A stretch of 45,791 nt of DNA. Origin: Xanthomonas arboricola (GTDB lineage Bacteria > Pseudomonadota > Gammaproteobacteria > Xanthomonadales > Xanthomonadaceae). The position numbers were made by a program, and so were the translations under genes. The notes below the pieces were generated by a model that did not search any database, had not been told where the DNA came from, and saw only the letters and a program-made list of their open reading frames with translations. Each line of letters begins with the position of its first letter. The first letter of the stretch is position 1. This document shows, in pieces, positions 1 to 8,595 of the stretch. The stretch is from positions 1,016,048 through 1,061,838 of the forward strand of contig NZ_QREM01000009.1 in assembly GCF_003353015.1 (NCBI RefSeq), written 5' to 3'.

Positions 1-247
1 GGGCACAGGGATGCGAGAATGTAGAGTCCGGCGAGTCTAGCGCAGCGCTGTCGTGGTTGTGGTCAGCCGGAGCCTTTGACTTAAGAGCGGCTAACAAAAC
101 CTGCGACGCCTGCCGGCAGGCGGGCACGGACCGTGCTTTGCATCTGCGGGTACCCTTCGTACCCTGCGCTTGCCTCGCGCAGTCCTTGCCCACCGACGAC
201 TGCTCGCCGGGTTTTCTTCGCCACGCCACGTCTGGAGTTCCAACGGA
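1..247. other. Upstream flank without a recognisable gene
   Basis: No coding region that I can support lies before the glycosyltransferase gene. The open frames here are overlapping shadows with arginine- and cysteine-rich, low-complexity translations. The stretch presumably carries the 5' untranslated region of the downstream gene or the tail of a preceding intergenic region. Confidence 0.4.
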
Positions 248-2350
248 ATGTCGATGTCCCTGGCCGATGCACGCTATCTGTTCAATCGCGTGCTCGGGCT
301 GATCCACCGCAGCGTGGCAAGCATGCGCACGCGCGGCTGGCGCGCCACCTGGCAGCGCATTCGGGTGCATACGCAGGCGCCGCCAGCGGCGCTCGGCACG
401 CCGTTGTGGTTGCCCGAGGCGGCGCCGTTTGCCGCGTTTGCGGTTCCGCACAGCGCCGTCCCGCGCGTGACGCTGGTGATTCCGGTCTACAACCACATCG
501 CCCACACGCTGGCGTGCCTGCGCGCACTGGCGGCGCATCCGCCGTTGCTGGAGGTGGAGATCATCGTCGTGGACGACGGCAGCAGCGATGCCACGCAGGC
601 GCAGCTGCCGCAGGTGCAAGGCCTGCATTACCACCGGCGCGCCAGCAATGGCGGCTTCATCGCCGCCTGCAACGACGGCATCGCACTGGCACGCGGCGAC
701 TACGTGGTGCTGCTCAACAACGACACCATCCCGCAGCCCGGCTGGCTGGATCGGCTGATCGACACCTTTGCCCAGCACCCCGGCGCCGGCCTGGTCGGCG
801 CGCAGCTGGTGTACCCGGATGGACGCCTGCAGGAATCCGGCGGCGTGGTGTTCGCCGATGGCAGCGCGTGGAGTTATGGCCGTTTCGAATCGGCCGACGA
901 CCCGCGCTACGCCTATGTGCGTGCGATGGACTATTGCTCCGGTGCGGCGATCGCATTGCCACGCGCGTTGTTGCAGACGCTGGGCGGGCTGGATCGCCGC
1001 TACATGCCGGCGTACTACGAGGACACCGACCTGGCCTTTGCGGTGCGTGCGGCCGGCTACCAGGTGCTGGTGCAGCCGGCCAGCGTGGTGGTGCATGACG
1101 AGGGCACCAGCAATGGCACCGACACCCGTACCGGGGTGAAGGCGTACCAGGTACGCAATCAAGGCGTGTTCGCCGACAAGTGGCAGCAGGCGCTGGCAAC
1201 ACAGTTGCCGGTCGGCACGGTTCCCGGACCTGCGCTGCTGCAGCGTGGCCAGCGCCAGGTGCTGATCCTGGACGAATGCGTGCCGCAGCCGGATCGCGAC
1301 TCCGGCTCGTTGCGGCAGTTCAATCTGATCCGCCTGCTGTGCGAAGAAGGCGCGCACGTGGTGTTCGTGCCGACCCGCCGCGAACACGCCGGACGGCACA
1401 CGCAGGCGCTGCAGCAGCTGGGCGTGGAAGTCTGGTACGCGCCGTTTCTCGAGGGTATCGGCAGCTGGCTGCGCAGCCATGGCCCGCGCTTTGCGGTGGT
1501 GCTGCTGGTGCGTCACCACGTCGCGCACGCCTGCCTGCCGCTGCTCAGGCAATACGCCCCGCAGGCGCGCACGCTGTTCGATACCGTCGACCTGCATTAC
1601 CTGCGCGAGCGCCGCGGCGCCGAGCTGGCCGGCGACGCCAACCTGGTGCGCGCGGCAGAACGCACCCGCCTGCGCGAACTGGAGATCATGGCCGCCACCG
1701 ATGTCACGCTGCTGGTCTCGGCGGCCGAGCAGGCGCAGCTGCAGGCGGACGCACCGCAGATCCACACCGCCCTGCTCTCCAACCTGCATGAGGTGGCCGG
1801 CAGCGGACGCCGCTTCGAGCAACGCCGCGACCTGGTGTTCGTCGGCGGCTTCCGGCATTCCCCCAATGTAGATGCGGTGCAGTGGTTCATCAGCGCGATC
1901 TTTCCGCAGGTGCGCGCGCACCTGCCGGAGGTGGTCTTCCATTGCATCGGCGCGGACATTCCGGAGGCGTTGAGACTGCTCGCCGAAGAATGCCCCGGCG
2001 TGCAATTGCACGGCCACGTGCCGGATCTGTTGCCATTCATGGAAAACGCACGCATCGCAGTGGCGCCGCTGCGCTTCGGTGCCGGCGTCAAGGGCAAGAT
2101 CAATCTGAGCATGGCGCATGGGCAGCCGGTGGTCGGCACCACCTGTGCGGTGGAAGGCATGCATCTGCGCAACGGCGAGGACGTCTGCGTGGCCGACGAT
2201 GCCGATGCGTTCGCCGATGCAATCGTGCACCTGTATCGCGATGCGGCGCTGTGGCAGCGCCTGGCCGACAACGGCTTGCATAACGTGGCCCGGCACTTTT
2301 CGCTGGATGCGGCACGCAGCACCGTGCGCGAGCTGTTTGTTGCGGGGTGA
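248..2350 (+). CDS. Two-domain glycosyltransferase (GT2 + GT4)
   Basis: Predicted cytoplasmic or peripheral enzyme of 700 residues that transfers sugars during surface polysaccharide (LPS O-chain or capsule-like) synthesis. The N-terminal half, from about residue 73, is a GT-A, family-2 domain: it shows PRVTLVIPVYN, the nucleotide-binding VVDDGSSD, the metal-binding LLNNDT (DxD-like) and an acceptor-side YYEDTD motif. The C-terminal half, from about residue 350, is GT-B, family-4-like, with RHSPNVDAVQWF, a GADIPEAL segment and an APLRFGAGVKGKI motif, typical of the nucleotide-sugar side of family 4. The frame is open from 170, but the ATG at 248 (a second lies at 254) is chosen because residues before it look non-coding. 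Two catalytic domains in one chain suggest two sequential transfers. Donor and acceptor sugars cannot be told from sequence. The window starts here, so any polysaccharide cluster to the left is unseen. Confidence 0.85.
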   Translation: MSMSLADARYLFNRVLGLIHRSVASMRTRGWRATWQRIRVHTQAPPAALGTPLWLPEAAPFAAFAVPHSAVPRVTLVIPVYNHIAHTLACLRALAAHPPLLEVEIIVVDDGSSDATQAQLPQVQGLHYHRRASNGGFIAACNDGIALARGDYVVLLNNDTIPQPGWLDRLIDTFAQHPGAGLVGAQLVYPDGRLQESGGVVFADGSAWSYGRFESADDPRYAYVRAMDYCSGAAIALPRALLQTLGGLDRRYMPAYYEDTDLAFAVRAAGYQVLVQPASVVVHDEGTSNGTDTRTGVKAYQVRNQGVFADKWQQALATQLPVGTVPGPALLQRGQRQVLILDECVPQPDRDSGSLRQFNLIRLLCEEGAHVVFVPTRREHAGRHTQALQQLGVEVWYAPFLEGIGSWLRSHGPRFAVVLLVRHHVAHACLPLLRQYAPQARTLFDTVDLHYLRERRGAELAGDANLVRAAERTRLRELEIMAATDVTLLVSAAEQAQLQADAPQIHTALLSNLHEVAGSGRRFEQRRDLVFVGGFRHSPNVDAVQWFISAIFPQVRAHLPEVVFHCIGADIPEALRLLAEECPGVQLHGHVPDLLPFMENARIAVAPLRFGAGVKGKINLSMAHGQPVVGTTCAVEGMHLRNGEDVCVADDADAFADAIVHLYRDAALWQRLADNGLHNVARHFSLDAARSTVRELFVAG

Positions 2351-2409
2351 GCGGGCGCCGGGCGTGTTGCCTGGCAGGCAGGGGGGCGCCGTCGCAGCTG
2401 GTCGCGGCG

Positions 2410-3924
2410 TCAGCGCTGCTCCGCCACGGCCTTGACCCGGCGCGTGAACTCGGCCAGTTCCGGCAGCCCCGGATCCAGCTGCTGCGCCTCGTCCTGCGCG
2501 CGCCGTGCGAAGGCAGCGTCCTCCTGCCCCAGGCGTTCGCTGCCCACCGCAACCCAGCGCTGCGCAAGCCGGCGACGCGCGCCGGCCAGCGCATCGCCAT
2601 CGGACGTCAGCGCCTGCCACGCATCCAGACAGCCGCGCGCGGCACGCAGGCGGTTGTTGCGCAGCTCGTCCTCGAAACAGCGCTGGCTGGCCGGCACCAC
2701 GCGTGCGGCGGCCTGCAGCACGCGCGGATCGCGCGGTGCCAGCGCCTGCGCCGCACGTACCGCGTCGTAGGCACTGGCGCCGGGCGGGGTCATCCACTGC
2801 TGGCGCGCTTCGGCATCGGCCACCCGCTGCAGCAGCGCGCGCAGGCGGCGCTCGCGCGCACCGCGCGACAGCCCGGTCTCGGGGCTGCGTTGGGCATCGC
2901 GGGCACGCGCAATCGCGTGCTCGGCCTGGGCGATCGATGCAGCGCCGGGCAGCAGGGTTTTCGCGTCCTGCAGCGACTGCAGCGCCGCATCGAAGCGGAA
3001 GTCCGCCGCCTGCCGGCCGGCTTGCGCGGCATATTCGCCGGCCACCCGCTCGAGCCCACGCCGGGCGGCCGCATCCTCCGGCTCGGCCGCCAGCACTGCG
3101 TTGAAATCGCGTGCGGCCGGTGCCAGGCGACCGCGCCGCAGCAGGCCCTCGGCGCGCTGACGGCGCTGATCCAGCATGCGGTGGTAGTGGCCCTCGGTCA
3201 GCGGCACATCGGCATGCCCGGGGTCGTAGCGCTTGGCGGCGGCCAGCAGCCTCGCCGCATCGCCGAGCGCATCGCGCGCCAGTGCGTGGCGGGCCTGCGC
3301 CAGCAGATCGGTCAAGGCGTCCTCGCGTCCTTCCAGCGCATCGGTGCGGTCCGGCGCCAGGCTCAGGATGCGCTGGTACAACGGCAGCGCGCTGTCCGGG
3401 CTGCCATCCAGGCGCCCTTGCCGTTGCGCGGACACCGCCTGGGCGAACAAGACGTCCAGGCCGGCCCGACGCGCCTGCAGCGCGCGCAGGCGCAGCGCAA
3501 CCGGTGCGGTCTGCGCCTGCGGTACCTCCAGCGCATTCGCCAGCGTCAACGCGCGTTGCGCAGCGGCGGCGTCACCGGCTGCGACCGCCGCACGTGCCTG
3601 CACCACCGCAGCGGCACCGGTGCGCGCCAGCCCGGCGCGGGCCTCGCCACGGTCGCTGTCCAGGGCAAGCGCGGCCGCGAACAGTTCGCGCGCGCCGTTG
3701 CCGTCGGCCGCACTCAGCTGGCCGCGTGACAGCGCCGCATCGCCGCGTTGCAGCAGTTGCTGGATACGCGTGTCCGGCCACAGCCAATCGGCCAGCGGCT
3801 TGCGCAGCACGACCGTGGCCAGCAACAGGCAGGCGCACAACGCCAGCACCACGCGCCATAGCGCGCGGCTGCGCAATGGTGCCCAGAGGCGAGGCGATCT
3901 TGCCCAGCGCGGAAGCGGGAGCAT
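2410..3924 (-). CDS. Membrane-anchored TPR-like protein
   Basis: Protein of 504 residues with an Arg-rich cytoplasmic N terminus, one hydrophobic segment at about residues 24-42 (LWRVVLALCACLLLATVVL) and a long Ala/Arg/Leu-rich helical remainder with TPR-like periodicity, for example LLQRGDAALSRGQLSA, ARELFAAALALDSDRGEARAGL and ARDFNAVLAAEPEDAAARRGL. This suggests an inner-membrane protein with a large helical solenoid for protein contacts, probably periplasmic under the positive-inside rule. The frame continues upstream to 4308, but the ATG at 3924 immediately precedes the basic tail and membrane segment. It is followed downstream by the convergent glycosyltransferase and preceded on the same strand by relA. 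I do not recognise a specific function. Confidence 0.75.
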   Translation of the reverse strand: MLPLPRWARSPRLWAPLRSRALWRVVLALCACLLLATVVLRKPLADWLWPDTRIQQLLQRGDAALSRGQLSAADGNGARELFAAALALDSDRGEARAGLARTGAAAVVQARAAVAAGDAAAAQRALTLANALEVPQAQTAPVALRLRALQARRAGLDVLFAQAVSAQRQGRLDGSPDSALPLYQRILSLAPDRTDALEGREDALTDLLAQARHALARDALGDAARLLAAAKRYDPGHADVPLTEGHYHRMLDQRRQRAEGLLRRGRLAPAARDFNAVLAAEPEDAAARRGLERVAGEYAAQAGRQAADFRFDAALQSLQDAKTLLPGAASIAQAEHAIARARDAQRSPETGLSRGARERRLRALLQRVADAEARQQWMTPPGASAYDAVRAAQALAPRDPRVLQAAARVVPASQRCFEDELRNNRLRAARGCLDAWQALTSDGDALAGARRRLAQRWVAVGSERLGQEDAAFARRAQDEAQQLDPGLPELAEFTRRVKAVAEQR

Positions 3925-4013
3925 GCGGTGGCGTCCGTCCTTGGCGCGACCTGACGGGGACGCGTTCACCCGGGCATGGTAGCTGTCTGCTGCGAAGACG
4001 ATGTGGGCTTGGC

Positions 4014-4038
4014 GGGAAATCGGGAATCGGGAATCGAG
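4014..4038. repeat. Heptad repeat GGGAATC
   Basis: Short array of GGGAATC heptads between relA and the TPR-like gene. It belongs to the same GGGATTG/GGGATTC family seen at 34.6, 37.3, 37.4, 38.0 and 40.2 kb in this window. Confidence 0.6.
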
Positions 4039-4049
4039 CTGCGGCGCAC

Positions 4050-6248
4050 TCAACCGAGTCGCCGCACCTCGTTGACGCCGGGCAAGGCGTCCAGCTTGCC
4101 CAGCAGCCTGGACAGTTGATCGTAGTCGCTGACCTTCAGGCGCAGGCGCAGCTGCGCCCGGCCGGTATCGCGCACGTTGTCGCTGTTGATTTCCAGCACG
4201 TGCGCATCTTCCTGTGCGATCAGGTTGGTGATGTCCTTGAGCAGCCAGCGGCGGTCGACCGCGCGCACCTGCACATCCACCTCGTAGCCGCTGCCGGCCT
4301 TGCCCCACTCCACCGGCAGCACGCGCTGCGGGTGCGCCGCCGCCAGACGCGACAGCGCCACGCAGTCGGTGCGATGCACGGTGATGCCGCGGCCGCGGGT
4401 CAGATAGCCGGCAATCGGCTCGCCCGCCACCGGCTGGCAGCAGCGCGCCAGTTGCACCAGCAGGTTGCCCACGCCCTCCACGGTGAATTTGGACTTGCCC
4501 AGTCCGTCCCGGCGCGCGGTGGGCCGTGGCGGCGCCGGCACTGCCGGCTGCGAGGCGGCCCGCTCGGCTTCCAGCAGGGCGCGGCTGACTTGGTTGGGGC
4601 CGGTATCGCCCAGCGCCACCTGGATGTACAGATCGTCGACCGTCTCGGCGTGGAATTTACGCGTGGCCACGCCCAGGTCGGCGTGCTGCAGGCCCAGCCG
4701 CTTGAGCTCGCGATCGAGCAGGTCCTTGCCGGCCTGCACATTGCGCGCGCGGTCGAGCTTGTGGAACCACGCGCGCACCTTGTCGCGCGAACGGCCGCTG
4801 GCCAGGAACCCGTTGGATGCCAGCAGCCAGTCGCGGCGCGGGTCGGCTTCCTTGGCGGTCATGATCTCCACCCGGTCGCCGCTGCGCAGCCGATAGGTCA
4901 GCGGCACGATGCGGTCGTTGACGCGCGCGCCGCGGCAGCGGTGCCCGACCATGGTGTGCACGTGATAGGCAAAATCCAGCGGCGTGGCGCCTTGCGGCAG
5001 GTCGATGACCTCGCCCTTGGGGGTCAGTGCATACACGCGGTCTTCGATCAGCTCGGCGTCCAGCGCGCCGGCCAGTTCGCCGTGGTCACCGTCCTGCACC
5101 TGCTCCAGCAGCTGGCGCATCCACAGGATCTTGCGGTCGAAGGCTTTTTCGCCGCCCTTGCCGCCTTCCTTGTATTTCCAGTGCGCGGCCACGCCGAGCT
5201 CGGCCTGCGCGTGCATCTCGTGGGTGCGGATCTGGATTTCGATGGTGCGCCCTTCCGGGCCGACCACCGCGGTATGCAGCGAGCGGTAGTCGTTGGCCTT
5301 GGGCCGGGCGATGTAGTCGTCGAACTCGCTCGGCACCGGCGCCCACAGCGAGTGCACCGCCCCCAGCGCGGCATAGCAGGCAGCCACGTCGTCGACCATC
5401 ACCCGCACCGCGCGGATGTCGTACAGCTGGTCGAAGGACAGGCGCTTTTTCTGCATCTTCCGCCAGATGCTGTAGATGTGCTTCGGCCGCCCGCTCACCT
5501 CTGCGTGCAGCCCCTGCTGGGCGAGCGTGGTCGACAAGGTGCGCTTGACCGTTTCGAGATAACGCTCGCGCGCCACGCGGGTTTCGTCCACTTCGCGGGC
5601 GATGCGGCGGTAGGTGTCCGGCTCCAGATGCCGGAACGCCAGGTCTTCCAGCTCCCATTTCACCTGCCAGATGCCCAGCCGGTTGGCCAGCGGCGCATGG
5701 ATGTCGCGGGTGAGCTGGGCCAGTGCGCGGCGCTGTTCCTCGCGCAGGCGGTCGGCCGCGCGCATGCGCGCCAACTGCCGTGCCAGCAGGATCGGCACCA
5801 CCCGCAGGTCGTGGATGATGGACAGCAACAGCCGCCGCAGGCCTTCGCTGTTGCGCCCGGCCTCGCGACCGGCATGCAGCGCCCACACCTGGTCGGCCGC
5901 ATCCAGCCCGTCCAGCAGTCCTTCCACCGCCACCCGGCGCTCGGCCGGTTGCCACGGCAGGCCGGCGATCGACGCGCGCAGCGCCGGCAGGTCGAACAAC
6001 AGTGCCGCAATCAGGGTCGCCTCGTCGGCTGCCAGCAACCCCAACGCGTCCAGCGTGTCGGCCAGCAGCGCCCAGGGCACGTCCTCGCTCGGCGCCGGCA
6101 GTTGCTGCCAGGCCTGCGCCAGGGCGTCGCGCAGGTCTGGTGCGATCGACGCGATGGCGGGACGCTGCAGCAAGGCCTGCAGGCGCTCGGATGAGGAACT
6201 GGTCACTGCGGTGGACACGGCGATGGGCGACAACAAGGGGGCTGACAA
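4050..6248 (-). CDS. relA: GTP pyrophosphokinase RelA
   Basis: Ribosome-associated (p)ppGpp synthetase of 732 residues that transfers pyrophosphate from ATP to GDP/GTP during amino acid starvation. The N-terminal domain (about 50-190) corresponds to the hydrolase domain but lacks the HD signature, as in monofunctional RelA. The synthetase domain (about 230-380) has RLSFDQLYDIRAVRVMV and EFDDYIARPKANDYRSLHT; the ExDD form (EFDD) is the RelA-type motif, against RxKD of bifunctional SpoT/Rel. A TGS domain starts near residue 403 (RVYALTPKGEVIDLP) and an ACT domain ends the protein. The longest frame starts at a TTG (6248); a GTG about nine codons in (MSAPLLSPIAV) is an alternative, so the start is uncertain. 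It reads away from pqqA across a 276-bp spacer that must hold both promoters. Confidence 0.95.
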   Translation of the reverse strand: MSAPLLSPIAVSTAVTSSSSERLQALLQRPAIASIAPDLRDALAQAWQQLPAPSEDVPWALLADTLDALGLLAADEATLIAALLFDLPALRASIAGLPWQPAERRVAVEGLLDGLDAADQVWALHAGREAGRNSEGLRRLLLSIIHDLRVVPILLARQLARMRAADRLREEQRRALAQLTRDIHAPLANRLGIWQVKWELEDLAFRHLEPDTYRRIAREVDETRVARERYLETVKRTLSTTLAQQGLHAEVSGRPKHIYSIWRKMQKKRLSFDQLYDIRAVRVMVDDVAACYAALGAVHSLWAPVPSEFDDYIARPKANDYRSLHTAVVGPEGRTIEIQIRTHEMHAQAELGVAAHWKYKEGGKGGEKAFDRKILWMRQLLEQVQDGDHGELAGALDAELIEDRVYALTPKGEVIDLPQGATPLDFAYHVHTMVGHRCRGARVNDRIVPLTYRLRSGDRVEIMTAKEADPRRDWLLASNGFLASGRSRDKVRAWFHKLDRARNVQAGKDLLDRELKRLGLQHADLGVATRKFHAETVDDLYIQVALGDTGPNQVSRALLEAERAASQPAVPAPPRPTARRDGLGKSKFTVEGVGNLLVQLARCCQPVAGEPIAGYLTRGRGITVHRTDCVALSRLAAAHPQRVLPVEWGKAGSGYEVDVQVRAVDRRWLLKDITNLIAQEDAHVLEINSDNVRDTGRAQLRLRLKVSDYDQLSRLLGKLDALPGVNEVRRLG

Positions 6249-6414
6249 CTACGGTAACGTGCGCGTCACCTTCTCCACAACGCGCAATCGCGGCGGCAGC
6301 GGCGCCATGCCGCACGCCTGCGCTTAGGGTCGGTTCACCCGCCAACGTCTTGATTCGCAACCGCTGCGCTGCGAAATCGCGGCAATGCGTCAGGCCCATC
6401 GGCACGCTCGATCG

Positions 6415-6435
6415 GCTTTTTACATGCTTTTTACA
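6415..6435 (+). promoter_or_regulatory. Tandem GCTTTTTACA direct repeat upstream of pqqA
   Basis: The 10-mer GCTTTTTACA occurs at 6415-6424 and again at 6426-6435, 11 bp apart (one helical turn), about 90 bp before the pqqA ATG. Each copy ends in a TTTACA that could act as a -35, and TATCCT at 6456-6461 is a possible -10, but the spacing of 20 bp is long. A protein-binding direct repeat is the alternative. Inference only. Confidence 0.35.
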
Positions 6436-6524
6436 ACTCGCCCAAACCGCCTGCCTATCCTCCTGTGGCGTTGTCGCTGCGTTATGCCGCGTCCACGTCA
6501 TTCCAACCAACTGCGAGGTAGCCG

Positions 6525-6605
6525 ATGAAGACCTGGAAGAAGCCTGTCGTTCGTGAAGTCAACTGTGGCGCCGAGATCAACTGCTACGTCTCCGGCGAAT
6601 TCTGA
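6525..6605 (+). CDS. pqqA: PQQ precursor peptide PqqA
   Basis: A 26-residue peptide (starts MKTWKKPVVREVNC, ends CYVSGEF) and the substrate of PQQ biosynthesis. Glu17 and Tyr21 are in the invariant ExxxY arrangement of PqqA; their side chains are cross-linked by the radical SAM enzyme PqqE with PqqD as peptide chaperone, then processed to PQQ. A purine-rich GAGGTA ribosome-binding site sits at 6515-6520. The length (22-29 residues is usual), the WKKP start and the position just upstream of pqqB make the assignment firm. Two extra cysteines (Cys14, Cys20) flank the cross-link region. Confidence 0.93.
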   Translation: MKTWKKPVVREVNCGAEINCYVSGEF

Positions 6606-6671
6606 GCACACCTGCCGCCCTTCCTCCCGATGCATGACCGGCAATGGCCGGCAGATAGGTAACAGTTCTCC

Positions 6672-7571
6672 ATGCGCATCATCGTTCTGGGATCGGCGGC
6701 CGGCGGTGGGCACCCGCAGTGGAATTGCCACACCCCCGCCAGCCGGCGGGCCTGGCAGCAAGCGGACGGTGCCCAACGTCGTACCCAGGCCAGCATCGCC
6801 GTCAGCGCCGACGGCCAGCGCTGGGTGCTGATCAACGCCTCCCCCGATTTCCGTCAACAACTGCTCGCAACGCCTGCGCTCTGGCCGCAGCACGGCCTGC
6901 GGCATTCGCCGATCGAAGCGGTGCTGCTGACCAGCGGCGAGATCGACCATATCGCCGGGCTGCTGTCGATGCGCGAGAGCCAGGCGTTCTCGCTGCATGC
7001 CAGCCGCCGCGTGCTGGACCTGCTGTCGCAGAACCCCATTTTCGATGCAGTCAATCCGGCATATGTGGAGCGCCGGCCGTTTGCGCTCGACACGCCGCTA
7101 TCGCTGCTGGGCCTGCAGCTCACCCCGTTCTCGGTGCCCGGCAAGGTGCCACTGTTCATGGAATCGCGCAGCGGCGGCGACCTGGCCGGCTCCAACGAAG
7201 AAACCCTCGGGCTGACCATCGACGACGGCCAGCACCGCGTGCACTACATCCCCGGCTGCGCGGCGATGACCGATGCCCTGCGCGCGCGCCTGCAGGGCGC
7301 CGAGCTGGTGTTCTTCGACGGCACGCTGTGGCGCGACGACGAGATGGTGCAACTGGGCATCAGCCAGAAGACCGGCAAGCGCATGGGCCACATGAGCATC
7401 GACGGTCCCGACGGCAGCATTGCCGCGTTTGCCCCGCTGGAGGTGGCGCGCAAGATCTTCATCCATCTCAACACCACCAATCCCGTGCTCGACATCCACG
7501 CGCCGGAGTACGCCAGTGCGCGTGCCAGCGGCTGGGACGTCGCCCACGACGGCCTGGAGATCACCTTGTGA
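6672..7571 (+). CDS. pqqB: PQQ biosynthesis protein PqqB
   Basis: Protein of 299 residues with the metallo-beta-lactamase fold. In PQQ synthesis PqqB acts as an iron-dependent hydroxylase on the tyrosine of the excised Glu-Tyr dipeptide. It begins MRIIVLGSAAGGGHPQWNC, a PqqB hallmark, and contains LLTSGEIDHIAGLLSMRE, equivalent to the metal-binding loop (SDAQxDHxxGLLxLR), and later KTGKRMGHMSIDG. It lies 66 bp after pqqA. Its TGA overlaps the GTG of pqqC by two bases (GTGA), which implies translational coupling. Confidence 0.96.
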   Translation: MRIIVLGSAAGGGHPQWNCHTPASRRAWQQADGAQRRTQASIAVSADGQRWVLINASPDFRQQLLATPALWPQHGLRHSPIEAVLLTSGEIDHIAGLLSMRESQAFSLHASRRVLDLLSQNPIFDAVNPAYVERRPFALDTPLSLLGLQLTPFSVPGKVPLFMESRSGGDLAGSNEETLGLTIDDGQHRVHYIPGCAAMTDALRARLQGAELVFFDGTLWRDDEMVQLGISQKTGKRMGHMSIDGPDGSIAAFAPLEVARKIFIHLNTTNPVLDIHAPEYASARASGWDVAHDGLEITL

Positions 7572-8320
7572 CCACCCTGCTCACCCCGGACCAGCTGGAG
7601 GCGGACCTGCGCGCCATCGGCGCGCGCCTGTATCACGACCAGCATCCGTTCCACGCGCTGCTGCACGAAGGCAAGCTCGATCGTGGCCAGGTCCAGGCCT
7701 GGGCGCTGAACCGCTTCGAATACCAGCGTTGCATTCCATTGAAGGACGCCGCGATCCTGGCGCGCATGGACGACCCGGCGTTGCGGCGGATCTGGCGGCA
7801 ACGCATCCTCGATCACGACGGCAACAGCCCCGCCGATGGCGGCATTGCCCGTTGGCTGCACCTGACCGACGCGCTCGGCCTGGATCGCACGCTGGTGGAA
7901 TCCGGCCGTGCGCTGCTGCCCGGTACCCGGTTTGCGGTACAGGCCTACCTGCAGTTCGTGCGCGAAAAAAGCCTGCTCGAGGCGATCGCCTCCTCGCTGA
8001 CCGAGCTGTTCGCCCCCAACATCATCGGCCGGCGCGTGGCCGGCATGCTCCAGCATTACGACTTCGTCTCGCCCGAAGCACTGGCCTATTTCGAGCATCG
8101 CCTGACCGAAGCGCCGCGCGATTCGGATTTTGCGCTGGACTACGTCAAGCAGCACGCCGATACCGTCGAGAAACAGGACCTGGTCAAGGCCGCGCTGCAC
8201 TTCAAGTGCTCGGTGCTGTGGGCGCAGCTGGACGCCTTGCACGTGGCCTACGTGGCCCCGGGCATCGTGTGGCCGGATGCGTTCGTGCCCGACCGCGACG
8301 CCAGCCGGGCCGCGGCGTGA
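7568..8320 (+). CDS. pqqC: Pyrroloquinoline-quinone synthase PqqC
   Basis: Cofactor-free oxidase of 250 residues that performs the last step: ring closure and eight-electron oxidation of AHQQ to PQQ. It has the all-helical PqqC/heme-oxygenase-like fold, with motifs [33 protein letters not shown] and [18 protein letters not shown], all typical of PqqC. The frame is open far upstream inside pqqB; GTG 7568 is chosen because it gives the usual length and the GTGA overlap with pqqB. The 3' end also overlaps the pqqD start with a GTGA. Confidence 0.96.
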   Translation: MTTLLTPDQLEADLRAIGARLYHDQHPFHALLHEGKLDRGQVQAWALNRFEYQRCIPLKDAAILARMDDPALRRIWRQRILDHDGNSPADGGIARWLHLTDALGLDRTLVESGRALLPGTRFAVQAYLQFVREKSLLEAIASSLTELFAPNIIGRRVAGMLQHYDFVSPEALAYFEHRLTEAPRDSDFALDYVKQHADTVEKQDLVKAALHFKCSVLWAQLDALHVAYVAPGIVWPDAFVPDRDASRAAA

Positions 8321-8595
8321 GCGGCATCACCCGCGACAGCCGGCCGGCCCTGCGCGCAGGCGTGCGCCTGCAGCACGACCGCGCGCGCGACCAATGGGTG
8401 CTGCTGGCGCCGGAACGGGTGGTCGAGCTGGACGAGATCGCCCTGGTGGTGGCGCAGCGCTACGACGGCGCACGCTCGCTGGCGCAGATCGCGCAGGAAC
8501 TGGCCGGCGAGTTCGATGCCGACGCGGCCGAGATCGAGGTCGATGTCATCGAGCTCACCACCACCCTGCATCAGAAGCGCCTGCTGCGGCTATGA
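8317..8595 (+). CDS. pqqD: PQQ peptide chaperone PqqD
   Basis: Protein of 92 residues. PqqD is a RiPP recognition element that binds PqqA and presents it to PqqE. The body [20 protein letters not shown]...[17 protein letters not shown]...[18 protein letters not shown] matches the family along its whole length. It uses a GTG start overlapping the pqqC stop, and its TGA overlaps the ATG of pqqE (ATGA), so pqqB-C-D-E are translationally coupled without gaps. Confidence 0.95.
   Translation: MSGITRDSRPALRAGVRLQHDRARDQWVLLAPERVVELDEIALVVAQRYDGARSLAQIAQELAGEFDADAAEIEVDVIELTTTLHQKRLLRL

Noticed and set aside
3111..6194. Plus-strand open frame of 1027 codons opposite relA and the TPR-like gene
   Set aside because: Spans two minus-strand genes and their spacer, with Arg/Pro-rich composition; a GC-skew shadow.
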